NCBI GenBank assembly: GCA_020725805.1
Contig: DYEF01000065.1
Coordinates: forward strand, 42,070-106,069
Source: Bdellovibrio sp.
Lineage (GTDB): Bacteria; Myxococcota; SpSt-1050
Direction of reading: 5' to 3'
DNA length: 64,000 nucleotides
In this document: positions 8,492 through 18,153 of the stretch, in pieces
Layout of the letters: each line of letters begins with the position of its first letter
How positions within the stretch are numbered: the first letter of the stretch is position 1
Notes under the pieces: generated by a model
Told to the model about the DNA's origin: nothing
The model's database searches: none
What the model saw: the letters and a program-made list of their open reading frames with translations, nothing else
Made by a program: the position numbers and the translations under genes

Positions 8492-10762
8492 CTATTTGCA
8501 AAACGGATTGGACCCTATTTCGAGAGGATAGCTTTTGGCCTCCTTTATAAATTCATCTATCTGGGAACAACTATATGGATTCAGAACCAATCCTCCGCTC
8601 TCTTTTCCCGACAGAGAACTTCTCAGAAAAGCAGCAGCCTGATACTGCGCCGATTCCCTGACCCCTTCGGTGAAACTCTTGAGGTAAAATATATGCTCCG
8701 CGGGGTCAAACTGATAATATGCCGCCGTTTGCATCTCCGAATGATAGGAACCCCGGTGCGGCGTCTGAACCTGAGGCACACCTTCAATAACCCTCAGTGC
8801 ATCGACCTGCTCGAGTTTCATAAAGTTTCCGAGCATTTCGGTTCCGTTATGGGGGACCACCTTGTCATTCTTGGCCGCCTGTATTAGGACATTCATATTA
8901 ACTCCGCCTTCGGTGAAGTATCTCTTCGTAAAATTCAGTACCTCAATCTCGTCTACAAGTGTCTGAATTGAGATAATGAACGGGAGATACATATCCTTAA
9001 GTTCCCAGATTTCGCCGTTTTCAGAGAGGTCCAGAGAAAGTAGTTTATAGAAGGCCGCTGCGGGCACATTGAATACCGATGCTCTGAAATCATTTATGAG
9101 ACTGACAATCGAAATACCGAGAAAAGAACCGAGTGATTGTGAAGTGAACAAGGAATTACCGGCATCAAAATCCTGAATACCGTCTCCTGATTCTTCACTG
9201 ATTACAACGCCTTTTTCATCTGCAACGGAGGGAATAATATCTGTTTTGAGACCCTTCATCATTCGGTAAAATGCAATCGTATCAATCGCAGACTGCCTGA
9301 GCCAGTTTACCGTAGTAATCATATCGTTTACCTTTATAAAATCCAGTGACTGGGTATCGCAGTATAATCTCCCGTCTTCACATCTCGGTTTACCCGAGCG
9401 AATACCGTGACCGATAATATCAATACCTCCGATTGCAAAGCCAAAGGACGAGAAAGTCCCGGCAAGTGCCATTGAAGTCTCCTTACACACCTCGAATGCG
9501 TGCTGAAATAGGACAAAAGGTGCCGGAGAGAGAATCCCTTTTTCCGTATCCTTTACCGGCAGTATAAGGATAAACTGAATTCTGTTGTATTTGAGCGGCA
9601 GATATCTTTTTTTGGAAGAATCATAATTGAGCCTGTTCTTTTCATTGAGATAATAAGGCGAATCATAAAATCCGATGATTATTGAATCCACGTTTCTGAA
9701 ATCATAATCATAAAACTCGTCTATACTCTTGATATCCTCTGCACATGGGAGATATTCCTTCATCTTTTCGGTAAGTTTTCCTCCCTTGTCTATAGGTTTG
9801 AAGATGTCTGTAATCTCGACATTAAAATCAGACAGGCCGTCGATCTGCGATTTGATATCACTCATAATACCTACATTCTGATGAGTTCTGAATTTCGAAA
9901 ACATAATAATATCCCTGCGGCTGATACCTGTTTTGTTTTCCAGCGCATCGAAAACAGGCTCAAGCAGTTTTCTGTATGGTTCGAGTTCGGGATAGCGGGA
10001 TTCGACAGATTTTTTTAGCTTCAATGCCTCGAAATTTGCCGCAGTAGTAATACATTCCTCGGATTTTATCAGATTTCCCTCACTGTCTTCTATTCTGGCC
10101 CTGAGTCTGTTCGTAATCAGGAAGATATATTCACTCTCCTCTTTCAGGATTTCCCTTACCTGTGCAAAGAGAGTCCCTTCATTATTTGAATGAATCTCAA
10201 GCGGCACAAGGTCTTTCTCTATCTGTTCAATATCATTATTTGTCATCAGTGAATCGAGTGGCAGTAAGAAAACAGCATCTTCTGAAAACCTCATCTTATT
10301 GAATTTTTCCTTTACAAGAGGTGTAATTTTATATTTTCCCTCCTCACTGTTCAGCATAACAAATCTGGCCACAAGAAAAGGATAAGTCGGGAAACCGGTC
10401 AGCTCCTCCATCCCGTTCAGAAAAATATCCTTCGGATAGTTCAGTCTGATACCGGTGGGGCTTGATGAATCAATCTTTGTATAATAATCGTTCGGGAAGG
10501 GAAACATCTCGGCAGGAAGAGAGATTTCGGTTTTATTATAGGGGCCGTAGACTCCGGCTACACCACTTTCACACCTTACTATATCTTCAGATACATCAGA
10601 TGATACATCCGAAACCGCATCCGAAACGACATCTGAACCGGTATCTGAGATAATATCCGCGGACAAATCAGAAATATCGTCTGTAATATTCCCACCGTTT
10701 TCTGACGAGCAACCAGAGAGAATAACAAAAGGGAAAAGCAGAAAAATAAAAAGGGAACGCAT
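8492..10762 (-). CDS. Lipase-like surface lipoprotein (VolA/Pla-1-like)
   Basis: 756 residues from the ATG at 10762, six bases after GGGAGG. A lipoprotein signal ends at LSGC (Cys18), followed by an Asp/Ser-rich spacer (about 28-61) of SD-V-SD words. Residues 70-250 resemble the beta-rich N-terminal region of bacterial extracellular lipases of the VolA/Pla-1 group. The alpha/beta-hydrolase part contains FSSFGFAIGGIDIIGHG (from about 437), the nucleophile elbow SQSLG with Ser543, an Asp633 in KNDKVVP and a His674 in SYHSE, giving a plausible catalytic triad. The first Gly of the usual GxSxG is replaced by Ser. It is probably an outer-membrane esterase or lipase with unknown substrate. Confidence 0.72.
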   Translation of the reverse strand: MRSLFIFLLFPFVILSGCSSENGGNITDDISDLSADIISDTGSDVVSDAVSDVSSDVSEDIVRCESGVAGVYGPYNKTEISLPAEMFPFPNDYYTKIDSSSPTGIRLNYPKDIFLNGMEELTGFPTYPFLVARFVMLNSEEGKYKITPLVKEKFNKMRFSEDAVFLLPLDSLMTNNDIEQIEKDLVPLEIHSNNEGTLFAQVREILKEESEYIFLITNRLRARIEDSEGNLIKSEECITTAANFEALKLKKSVESRYPELEPYRKLLEPVFDALENKTGISRRDIIMFSKFRTHQNVGIMSDIKSQIDGLSDFNVEITDIFKPIDKGGKLTEKMKEYLPCAEDIKSIDEFYDYDFRNVDSIIIGFYDSPYYLNEKNRLNYDSSKKRYLPLKYNRIQFILILPVKDTEKGILSPAPFVLFQHAFEVCKETSMALAGTFSSFGFAIGGIDIIGHGIRSGKPRCEDGRLYCDTQSLDFIKVNDMITTVNWLRQSAIDTIAFYRMMKGLKTDIIPSVADEKGVVISEESGDGIQDFDAGNSLFTSQSLGSFLGISIVSLINDFRASVFNVPAAAFYKLLSLDLSENGEIWELKDMYLPFIISIQTLVDEIEVLNFTKRYFTEGGVNMNVLIQAAKNDKVVPHNGTEMLGNFMKLEQVDALRVIEGVPQVQTPHRGSYHSEMQTAAYYQFDPAEHIFYLKSFTEGVRESAQYQAAAFLRSSLSGKESGGLVLNPYSCSQIDEFIKEAKSYPLEIGSNPFCK

Positions 10763-10826
10763 ATAATCCTCCCGTAAATCTGACATATTCTATCATTCTA
10801 ATTAATTCAAAAAAAGAAAATTTTAC

Positions 10827-11471
10827 CTAAAAATCATCTTTGGCTTTAGGTCTGTTTTCGATATCTTCTACCTTCTCTTCTACAAGTTTTCTTGTGTTTT
10901 CGAAGTGTTTGAGCATTTCCCTGCTGATAAAGACAACCCCTACCTTATCATCACATACTACAGCCATATTATAGTAGTTCTGATTCGATGATTTCATCTT
11001 TATGGTCATTTTGGAACATCTGTTTTCGATGACCTTTGTATCAAACGGAATATTCTTTTCAAGTTTACCCATAAATCCCTTGAAATACTTCAACATATCA
11101 TTCTGACAGGACTTATCCATAAAAGCAATAAAACCCACATTTATCACAGACTGCTCTTCCTTATTATAGCACAATGCCTTATCTTTAGTCAGGGCGATAC
11201 TCTCAATCTCTACACCTTCGCAGTTTTTATAATCATCCGAATCAGCAGTAGTATTGACTACATCGACTTTGAGTTTGTCAAATACGAGGTCAACCGTGTG
11301 TACATATGTTTTGTTTTCAATTGAACATTTCCGGGAAATATTAAAGGCCTGCGTACCTTTCAGGTCCTCTGTCAGATATTTATACACAAGCCCTACACCC
11401 TCCTCGAACTGATATGCAGGGTCCTTCACCTCGGAAAAAATAAGAAGATATAATATCAGCAGCTTTGTCAT
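10827..11471 (-). CDS. Hypothetical exported Cys-containing protein
   Basis: 214 residues. A short hydrophobic N-terminus (3-13) suggests export, though the cleavage site is unclear. The body is soluble with several Cys (near 49, 84, 101, 122, 152 and 174), as in a disulphide-bonded periplasmic protein. The C-terminus is charged (EEKVEDIENRPKAKDD). I recognise no family. It starts three bases after the PHA-system-like gene stops, so the two are co-transcribed. Confidence 0.65.
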   Translation of the reverse strand: MTKLLILYLLIFSEVKDPAYQFEEGVGLVYKYLTEDLKGTQAFNISRKCSIENKTYVHTVDLVFDKLKVDVVNTTADSDDYKNCEGVEIESIALTKDKALCYNKEEQSVINVGFIAFMDKSCQNDMLKYFKGFMGKLEKNIPFDTKVIENRCSKMTIKMKSSNQNYYNMAVVCDDKVGVVFISREMLKHFENTRKLVEEKVEDIENRPKAKDDF

Positions 11472-11474
11472 ATA

Positions 11475-11747
11475 TTAACCAAGAACCTCGTTCAGTTTTT
11501 CCTGTATTGAGTCAACAATCTGTTTTTCCATAATTCTTAGTAAAAATCCCAGAGTTAATTCCCCTTCAATAGAATTATCCATAATCACAAATTGTCCTTT
11601 TGCTCCGGAACCCTCAAAATTAACGACATAATCACTTTCCCATCTATAATTCAGATTATACCTGTTTGCAAATTCAGGAATAACATTCGCAATCCTTTTT
11701 TTAGCCTCTTCTTTCCCCAAGGAATGATTCTTAACAATTCTTGCCAT
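11475..11747 (-). CDS. Polyhydroxyalkanoate-system family small protein
   Basis: 90 residues from the ATG at 11747, which follows CAGGAGG. The order of features (LGKEEAKKRI near the start, a WESDYVVNFEGSGAKGQF beta hairpin, then a C-terminal helix) fits the small PHA_gran_rgn family, named for genes near PHA granule proteins but also found without them. No PHA synthase is in the window, so the role here is unproven. It may be a small lipid- or particle-binding protein. Confidence 0.62.
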   Translation of the reverse strand: MARIVKNHSLGKEEAKKRIANVIPEFANRYNLNYRWESDYVVNFEGSGAKGQFVIMDNSIEGELTLGFLLRIMEKQIVDSIQEKLNEVLG

Positions 11748-11864
11748 AAAAATCCTCCTGACAGATAGACATCTACCAAAACACACTATAAAAGTAAAGA
11801 ATTTATATCCATCATTATGAACCCGCAGAGCTTACAAATTCAGATAAACACCTAATAATTCAGT

Positions 11865-13433
11865 CTACGACTGCATCCTGTTTTGTGAATCCGTCCTATC
11901 AGTAACTAACTTCCCGGAAATATCTTTTTCATAGAAGAGATTGGAGATACGGTCTGTAATAATCTGCAGCATAATAGAGCTCTCCTGTGAAATCCTTGTT
12001 CTCTCGGAAAACCAGACGAATCTGACATCCATATCTACCGAATTGAGCAGATTCTCCTGAGCATCAACTGTAAGCTCTTCATCAGAATACGGTTTGCTGT
12101 ATTTTATTACCGGGAATCTTGCAATAACGGTAGGACGTTTCTGCGTATCATCGTAATCAGGATTTCTGATAAGCAGAAGGCTTTCTTCCTTATCGCCTGA
12201 TTTTCTGGTGACCTCAAAGGAGAATATCTCTGTCTTTACTATAAAATCCCTCATAACACTTATAAAATCATCTGCATTTTTTACCTCATCAAATCTTTTC
12301 AGAAACTCAGGCAGATAAAACCGGAACAACTCCGCGTGATGTGAATGGAGAGGCTGTGAATATGACAATGCATATCTGATATATGAAAATCCCCCGATAA
12401 ACCTGACGATACCGATGGTAATAACCATAAGGGCCAAAAGCGCTATACCTACCTGCAGAGAATCCCCGAAATATGAAAAAATCGCTGCAAGGGCAAATAC
12501 AATACTGATTGTATAAAGGATTACTACTGTCTTTCTCTGCGAATACCCCTTCTGAAGAAGTCTGTGGTGGATATGACCGCGGTCGGGAGAGAAGATAGGC
12601 CGTTTCAGAATAAATCTCCTGAACATAGCAACTAAAGTATCCATAATCGGAAGCCCGAGACTGATTATCGGAATCAGGAGTGCCACAGTCGTCCCCTTCT
12701 TCATAGATGTCCATAGCGAAGAGGTCGCAAGGATATAACCTATAAACATTGAACCTGTATCACCCATAAATACCGAGGCAGGATTGAAATTATAATATAA
12801 AAAGCCAAGAAGTGCCCCTCCAAGGGCGGCAGATATAAGACAAATTATTATATTATTCGAAGCAAAACCGAAGACAAAGTTCGTCACACAGACAAAGAAT
12901 GCCAGACCGGCTGCAAGACCATCGATACCATCCACCAGATTAATTGCGTTTATTATTCCGACTATCCAGAGGAGTGTAACAACCGGTGCAAATATTCCCA
13001 TCTCCACGACACCGATGAACGGGAGCGATATGCTCTGTATCTTGAAACCCATAGCATAGCTGAATATCGCAACGATGGACTGTAGAAAGAACTTCCTCGA
13101 TGCCTTCAGTCCGTACAGATCATCGATTAATCCTATGGCAGCAACGACAACCCCTCCTGCAATAAGGGAGACCGACATCTTATAATCGGATATAAATACC
13201 CCGCCGACACCGCTCTTTACGAAGAACAGACCAATGAGAGGAGTAATAAACGCAATAAGTATTCCTATACCACCTGTCCTCGGAATCAGTCTCTGATGAA
13301 TAGTCCTTGCAGACCTCTGAGGGTCATCCAGCCACTTGTATTTTATCGATATATTCCTAATAAGCGGAACGAGTATCAGTGAAATCAGAAGGGAGAGAAA
13401 GAAGGCAATGGTATATGTAGTCGGGAACGTCAT
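11865..13433 (-). CDS. Undecaprenyl-phosphate sugar-1-phosphate transferase (WecA/TagO type) with C-terminal extension
   Basis: 522 residues with about ten membrane segments in 1-350. Family motifs: LDDPQRSARTIHQRLIPRTGG (from 35), IDDLYGL (103-109), NLVDGIDGLAAG (165-176), MGDTGS (223-228) and HIHHRL (287-292). It loads GlcNAc-1-P or a related sugar on undecaprenyl phosphate to start O-antigen or other envelope glycans. Residues 355-522 form an extra soluble domain of unknown kind, absent from E. coli WecA, with a mixed alpha/beta, GAF-like appearance. It is the last gene of the lol-rimO gene run, 66 bases after rimO. Confidence 0.9.
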   Translation of the reverse strand: MTFPTTYTIAFFLSLLISLILVPLIRNISIKYKWLDDPQRSARTIHQRLIPRTGGIGILIAFITPLIGLFFVKSGVGGVFISDYKMSVSLIAGGVVVAAIGLIDDLYGLKASRKFFLQSIVAIFSYAMGFKIQSISLPFIGVVEMGIFAPVVTLLWIVGIINAINLVDGIDGLAAGLAFFVCVTNFVFGFASNNIIICLISAALGGALLGFLYYNFNPASVFMGDTGSMFIGYILATSSLWTSMKKGTTVALLIPIISLGLPIMDTLVAMFRRFILKRPIFSPDRGHIHHRLLQKGYSQRKTVVILYTISIVFALAAIFSYFGDSLQVGIALLALMVITIGIVRFIGGFSYIRYALSYSQPLHSHHAELFRFYLPEFLKRFDEVKNADDFISVMRDFIVKTEIFSFEVTRKSGDKEESLLLIRNPDYDDTQKRPTVIARFPVIKYSKPYSDEELTVDAQENLLNSVDMDVRFVWFSERTRISQESSIMLQIITDRISNLFYEKDISGKLVTDRTDSQNRMQS

Positions 13434-13499
13434 ATCTGTATATTATCAAATCCTTTAATCATTTTTTCAATAAAAATAATTTATAAAAACTTCCTGTGC

Positions 13500-14837
13500 T
13501 CAACACGGCACAATACTTCCATACAGGTCATAGCTGTCCGCATCCTCTATCCTGACCTTTACAAATCCGCGGCACCTCTTCTGACTCTTCCTGATAAAGA
13601 CCATACCGTCAATCTCAGGGGCCTGTCCGTAATATCTGCCCAGATAAAATTCCTTTTCCTCAGAATCAATAAGCACATCGTAAACTCTGCCGATATGCTG
13701 CTGATTCAGATTGTAGGATATCAGTTCCTGAGTTTCATATAATTTCTGATATCTCTTCTTTATCGTTCTGATATCAACCTTCTTCGGGAGGTTATACGCC
13801 TGAGTCCCCTCCTCATCCGAATATTCGAAAAATCCGACGTTATTCAGTTTATACTCCGACAGAAACCTCATAAGTTCATTAAAATCCGATACTGACTCAC
13901 CCGGAAAGCCGGTTATAAATGCAGACCTCAGCACAACATCCGGTATTGCACTCCTGATATCCGAAATCAGTTTTCTGATAAATACCGAACCGTGCCCCCG
14001 TCTCATCAGCCTGAGAATTCTGTCACTTATATGCTGAAGAGGCATATCGATATAATGAACTATTCTGTTGCTCCTGCATATCAGTTCGAGCAATTCCTTT
14101 CTGATACGGCGCGGATAGAGATAGTAAAGCCTAATCCAGAAGGAACCAGAAAGAGTATCGATCTCCCTCAAAAGGGTCATCAGGCCATCTCTGTAACCAA
14201 GGTCAAATCCGTATGCCGTCAGGTCCTGCGAAACAAGTCCGATTTCATAATATCCTGCCTTAACGAGATTCTCTGCCTCCTTCAGTATGTCATCCACCCT
14301 TCTGCTCCTGTACCTGCCCTTTATGTGCGGGATGGCGCAGAACGAACATCTGTTAGAACAGCCGTCTGCAATCTTTATATATGTGCTGCTGCCGGATAAG
14401 AATCTGTAATCCCTTTGTGAATACCTGTATAGCATACTCACCGGCTTCTTCTGACCATGATAACGTTTTGAACGTCTGCCGCTTACTATATCAACGACTA
14501 TTCTGTCAATTTTCTGATATTCATCTGAACCGATAAAGCCATCGACCTCGGGCAGAAGGTTCTCTATCTCATGGCTGTATCTCTGGGCAAGACAACCGAG
14601 TAAAATTATCTTCTGACTATCCTTTCTGCTGCGGTGAAATGAAAATACGGTATCAAGGGTCTCCTCTTTCGAGGCCTTTATAAATCCGCAGGAATTTATC
14701 AGAATCACATCAGCCTTTTCAGGTTTATCAGTCCTTATAAATCCTTTTGTCAGAAGTAACGATAAAAGTACATCACTGTCTACCTCATTCTTGGGACAAC
14801 CGAGAGTATGGATATAAAAGAGAAAGCCCTTCTGCAT
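13500..14837 (-). CDS. rimO: Ribosomal protein S12 methylthiotransferase RimO
   Basis: 445 residues. RimO adds a methylthio group to an Asp of ribosomal protein S12 using two iron-sulphur clusters. The N-terminal UPF0004 domain has Cys14 (TLGCPKNEVDS), Cys50 and Cys82. The radical SAM motif is Cys160-Cys164-Cys167 in ADGCSNRCSFC. RLYYLYP, IDMPLQHIS and SAFITGFPGE are RimO-specific and argue against MiaB. A C-terminal TRAM domain occupies about 375-443. It starts eight bases after lolA ends. Confidence 0.95.
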   Translation of the reverse strand: MQKGFLFYIHTLGCPKNEVDSDVLLSLLLTKGFIRTDKPEKADVILINSCGFIKASKEETLDTVFSFHRSRKDSQKIILLGCLAQRYSHEIENLLPEVDGFIGSDEYQKIDRIVVDIVSGRRSKRYHGQKKPVSMLYRYSQRDYRFLSGSSTYIKIADGCSNRCSFCAIPHIKGRYRSRRVDDILKEAENLVKAGYYEIGLVSQDLTAYGFDLGYRDGLMTLLREIDTLSGSFWIRLYYLYPRRIRKELLELICRSNRIVHYIDMPLQHISDRILRLMRRGHGSVFIRKLISDIRSAIPDVVLRSAFITGFPGESVSDFNELMRFLSEYKLNNVGFFEYSDEEGTQAYNLPKKVDIRTIKKRYQKLYETQELISYNLNQQHIGRVYDVLIDSEEKEFYLGRYYGQAPEIDGMVFIRKSQKRCRGFVKVRIEDADSYDLYGSIVPC

Positions 14838-14845
14838 ATCAGAAT

Positions 14846-15481
14846 CTACTTGAACATATCCTTTGGCAACGGAGAGACCTCTGCATCATCCGGTATCTTA
14901 AAACTGAAAAAGGAGTCCTTCAGTCCCGTATCAAATTCCAGATTCCTGAAATGAAAGACATTCCTGTTACCGATTTTGTCAGTAATCTCTATCTTCTCAA
15001 CGTTGTACGTCTTTTTCCTCAGATGAATGACAAGACGGGCAATCTGGGCAGATTCCTCCCGGGGGACAAGAAGTAATCTGAAAAATTCAGCCTCCTCGTC
15101 GGCCTTTTCGACATTGAATTCTCTCTCTATACTGCCTTCACCATAGAGAAAGAGAAGAACAAGTTTTATCTGCGAAGACTTAAAATCATCATCCACATAA
15201 ACTATGCCGTCATCCTTGAGATATACCCAGAGATTATTCCCCTTTATTACGAAATCCTTCTGCTTGGGAGTCTTGTAATTCCATCTGAACATACCACTCT
15301 TTTTATAGTACAGAACACCGGTCGATTCCATCAGGAGGGTACCATTCGAACCATAATACGACTGAATGAATTCCGCCTTGAAATCCTTTATTTTATCATA
15401 ACGGCTCTGAAGCAGACTTACGATATCGGGATTCTTATCGTACAGAAACAACACAGCAAAAGCCAGAAAGATTCTCATCAT
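14846..15481 (-). CDS. lolA: Outer-membrane lipoprotein carrier LolA
   Basis: 211 residues. LolA is the periplasmic chaperone that moves lipoproteins from the inner-membrane ABC transporter to the outer membrane. The sequence has an N-terminal signal and the half-barrel pattern: RYDKIKDFKAEFIQSY, GVLYYKKSGMFRWNYKTPKQKDFVIKG and a later FxLVP-type strand. The ATG overlaps the preceding stop by four bases, so translation is probably coupled. Its place after the ABC permease and ATPase genes supports the assignment. No lolB is seen, as is common outside gamma- and beta-proteobacteria. Confidence 0.9.
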   Translation of the reverse strand: MMRIFLAFAVLFLYDKNPDIVSLLQSRYDKIKDFKAEFIQSYYGSNGTLLMESTGVLYYKKSGMFRWNYKTPKQKDFVIKGNNLWVYLKDDGIVYVDDDFKSSQIKLVLLFLYGEGSIEREFNVEKADEEAEFFRLLLVPREESAQIARLVIHLRKKTYNVEKIEITDKIGNRNVFHFRNLEFDTGLKDSFFSFKIPDDAEVSPLPKDMFK

Positions 15482-16188
15482 TTTTTCTCTCCTGCCTTCT
15501 CGAATTTATATGATACCCCGTCTTTCAGGATTATCCTGAAATAGCTATAATCCAATACTTTCAGATTGCTCTCCTTTTCCTTCATATAAGTGACCGAGTC
15601 AGGTTTACCGAATATTATTATTACCTCATTCTCGCCAAGACCTGTTGCAAAACTCTTGTTGAAAACGGCCTCACGCGCCTCAGCACTCAGACCCTTAAGA
15701 TAACTGTCGGCACTATTCTGTGAAAAAATCTCATAGAAGAGGTTGTAGAATTCATCGGGATTATCCACATCCGGTCTTATAACCGCAATACAATTTTTAT
15801 AACCCGATAGTTTATCAACCTTAAGATAAACCCATGGATAGAACCTTGGCGTCAGAAGAGGCCTGTTTGCAGGGGGAAATTCTACCCTTTCAATCATTAC
15901 TTCCGTATTAAAAGGTATAATACCCTTTTCGGTGCCGGGCAGAATGGGTTTTCCGTCAATACCTTCCAGATACACCGTTTCACTGAATCTTCGGGTCGAG
16001 AGCAGGCAGGTCTCCGAATTGCCGTAAAAATCACCGTAATAGAAGGAATATTTTACAAAAAAACGTTTTTCCCTGAGGCTTTCATTTATATTCTTCTGAT
16101 TCTCCTCGCTCATTCTGATATTTTTCTGGCAGGTTGCACCATAAAACATAAAGACCAGAAGCATTGTTGCAGATAAATAATATTTCAT
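15478..16188 (-). CDS. Putative lipoprotein in the lol operon
   Basis: 236 residues from the ATG at 16188, six bases after GGGAG; an in-frame TTG two codons upstream is less likely. The signal peptide ends in the lipobox GATC (Cys20). The body is beta-rich and ends with a GENEVIIIFGKPDSVTY segment that resembles the (G/N)x(D/E)V-x-x-x-x-GxPD loop of small GWxTD/BamE-like lipoproteins. I do not recognise the rest. Its position between the ABC permease and lolA suggests a role in lipoprotein sorting or envelope assembly. Confidence 0.7.
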   Translation of the reverse strand: MKYYLSATMLLVFMFYGATCQKNIRMSEENQKNINESLREKRFFVKYSFYYGDFYGNSETCLLSTRRFSETVYLEGIDGKPILPGTEKGIIPFNTEVMIERVEFPPANRPLLTPRFYPWVYLKVDKLSGYKNCIAVIRPDVDNPDEFYNLFYEIFSQNSADSYLKGLSAEAREAVFNKSFATGLGENEVIIIFGKPDSVTYMKEKESNLKVLDYSYFRIILKDGVSYKFEKAGEKK

Positions 16189-16200
16189 AAACAACTCCCT

Positions 16201-17475
16201 CTACATCGTTATCGCCTTTGCCGGGTCTATCCTTGATGCCCTTATCGACGGGAGAAGAGCACCGATTGCACAGAAGAGAACAGAAAAGGCTATTGCCACA
16301 AGAAAGATATAAAGATTCGGCTCAAAAAATGTATCCGGTTTATAGGGAAAATCCGGAATTCTGCTCTTTGCAAAGTAATCCGTCAGCCTGATAAAGAGAT
16401 ACCCTGCAAATACCCCCGTAAGGCCGTTTATCAGTCCCGCAACGGATGCCTCGAAGAATATCATATATCTTATGTTCCCCTTTGTAGCCCCTACAGCCCT
16501 CAATATACCTATCTCACGCCTCCTTTCATATACAAGGAGAGCAAATGTATTGGAGATATTGATTGCCGAAAGTGCCACAATAAGAATCGAGAGCATCCCG
16601 AGGAAGAGTGTTGCTATGCTTATAACACCTCCGATTGTCTTCCTCGTCTTGTCTATCTCGAGACCCATTGCAGTTATCTCCGAAGTAATTTCAGGCACCA
16701 TCTGTGAACCCGAGGCAAGTACATACAGTTTCTTGTACTTGTTTATCTCGCCTGTCCCGTCGATATCCTTTTTGAATTTTCTTACATATTCAATGGGTAT
16801 CGTAATCCCGAGCAGAATTGCCTTGTCCGAGAATCCTACCAGCTGGCACTCATACTCCTTTACCTTTGATGAATCCTTTGTACCGGCAAGATAACTCTTA
16901 CCTACCACAAGTTTGAATCTGAAGCCTATAATGGCATCCGGAGTAAGACGCGGAAGTTTCATTGCCTGAGCGATATTGGAATTATAGAGTTCGAGCAGAT
17001 GTTTTGAGACTATAACCGGTATGGGGCCATCCTCATTGTACTCGAACCTGAAATCCTTTCTGATATCATCTTTAACGATTTCGGTGTCTATACCGGTGGC
17101 GGCAAGGTCGGTCACTATTCTTCTCGAATAGAACTCCCCTCTTGCCTGAATTGGAATATCAAGAACAACCTCCTTATACACGCCCTTTACGCCATTGATC
17201 GAGGAGATTGCCTCTGCCGTTGAATCCTCTATATTGGAAGACGATATGCCACCGAACGAAAAGATACCTATAGTTGAACTCTTGGGTGTAACCTCGATTA
17301 TGTTTACAGGCAGCTGGGCCAGTATCTTGCCGAATACAACCGACTTGATTCCGTTTCCAAGTGAGACAAAGAAGACAAAAGATGTAATTCCGAAGATTAT
17401 TCCGACAGATGAGAGAAGAACTGCCTTCCTGTTTCTTATGAGATTTTTTACTGCAAGAGCCGAAATTCCATTCAT
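16201..17475 (-). CDS. ABC transporter permease, LolC/LolE-MacB type
   Basis: 424 residues. The first membrane segment is at 20-42, a periplasmic MacB_PCD-like domain spans about 50-265, and three more membrane segments form the FtsX domain. RRREIGILRAVGATKGNI is the coupling helix typical of this family. The C-terminus reads LPSIRASRIDPAKAI. With lolA and a LolD-like ATPase in the same operon it most likely extracts lipoproteins from the inner membrane. One permease gene instead of a LolC/LolE pair implies a homodimer (as in LolF-type systems), or a partner elsewhere. Confidence 0.87.
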   Translation of the reverse strand: MNGISALAVKNLIRNRKAVLLSSVGIIFGITSFVFFVSLGNGIKSVVFGKILAQLPVNIIEVTPKSSTIGIFSFGGISSSNIEDSTAEAISSINGVKGVYKEVVLDIPIQARGEFYSRRIVTDLAATGIDTEIVKDDIRKDFRFEYNEDGPIPVIVSKHLLELYNSNIAQAMKLPRLTPDAIIGFRFKLVVGKSYLAGTKDSSKVKEYECQLVGFSDKAILLGITIPIEYVRKFKKDIDGTGEINKYKKLYVLASGSQMVPEITSEITAMGLEIDKTRKTIGGVISIATLFLGMLSILIVALSAINISNTFALLVYERRREIGILRAVGATKGNIRYMIFFEASVAGLINGLTGVFAGYLFIRLTDYFAKSRIPDFPYKPDTFFEPNLYIFLVAIAFSVLFCAIGALLPSIRASRIDPAKAITM

Positions 17476-17476
17476 A

Positions 17477-18151
17477 TCATACCCTCACGAGCCTTCGTTC
17501 CCTTATGGCATAAATTTCATCTGCAATTTTCGTAATTCTCTCCTCGTGTGTCACCATCAGAAATGTTACATTCATCTCCTTTTTTATGGACATAAAAAGT
17601 TCAAGTATCGCTCCTGCAGTAATATCGTCCAGATCGCCTGTAGGCTCGTCGCAGAGGAGGACATCAGGTTTCATAAGAAGCGCACGGGCTATCGCCACAC
17701 GTTGTTTCTCCCCGCCTGAGAGAGTAGGAGGATACTGATTCATCCTGTGTGTGAGCTGAACCCGTTCGAAGAGATAATCCACCCTCTTCTCAATATCCTT
17801 AATCTCCTCATGGTAAAAATATGACGGCAGGGATACATTCTCACGACAGTTAAGGTGGTCGAGCAGATTAAAATGCTGAAAAATAAAACCTATCTTCTCA
17901 TTTCTGAATCTGCTGAGTTCCTTATCGGAGAGATTCTTGAGTCTTACACCTCCCACGACAGCCTCGCCTTCATACGAACTGTCGAGTCCACCGATTATAT
18001 TGAGCAATGTCGATTTACCTGAACCTGACGGACCGATTATTGCTACGATACTGCCTCTTTCAATACTGAGACTTACTCCTTCAATAATTGACTTTCTTAC
18101 ACCGTCAAAGAGAAAGGATTTTCCGACATCTTTAAGTTCTATCAGAGGCAT
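17477..18151 (-). CDS. ABC transporter ATPase, LolD-like
   Basis: 224 residues from the ATG at 18151; a GTG two codons earlier overlaps the upstream stop and is the alternative. Walker A GPSGSGKST (40-48), signature LSGGEKQR (144-151) and Walker B VLLCDEPTGDLD (about 164-175) are intact, followed by the H-loop VTHEE. The subfamily is that of LolD/MacB/FtsE ATPases. One base separates it from the permease gene. Confidence 0.93.
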   Translation of the reverse strand: MPLIELKDVGKSFLFDGVRKSIIEGVSLSIERGSIVAIIGPSGSGKSTLLNIIGGLDSSYEGEAVVGGVRLKNLSDKELSRFRNEKIGFIFQHFNLLDHLNCRENVSLPSYFYHEEIKDIEKRVDYLFERVQLTHRMNQYPPTLSGGEKQRVAIARALLMKPDVLLCDEPTGDLDDITAGAILELFMSIKKEMNVTFLMVTHEERITKIADEIYAIRERRLVRV

Positions 18152-18153
18152 AA

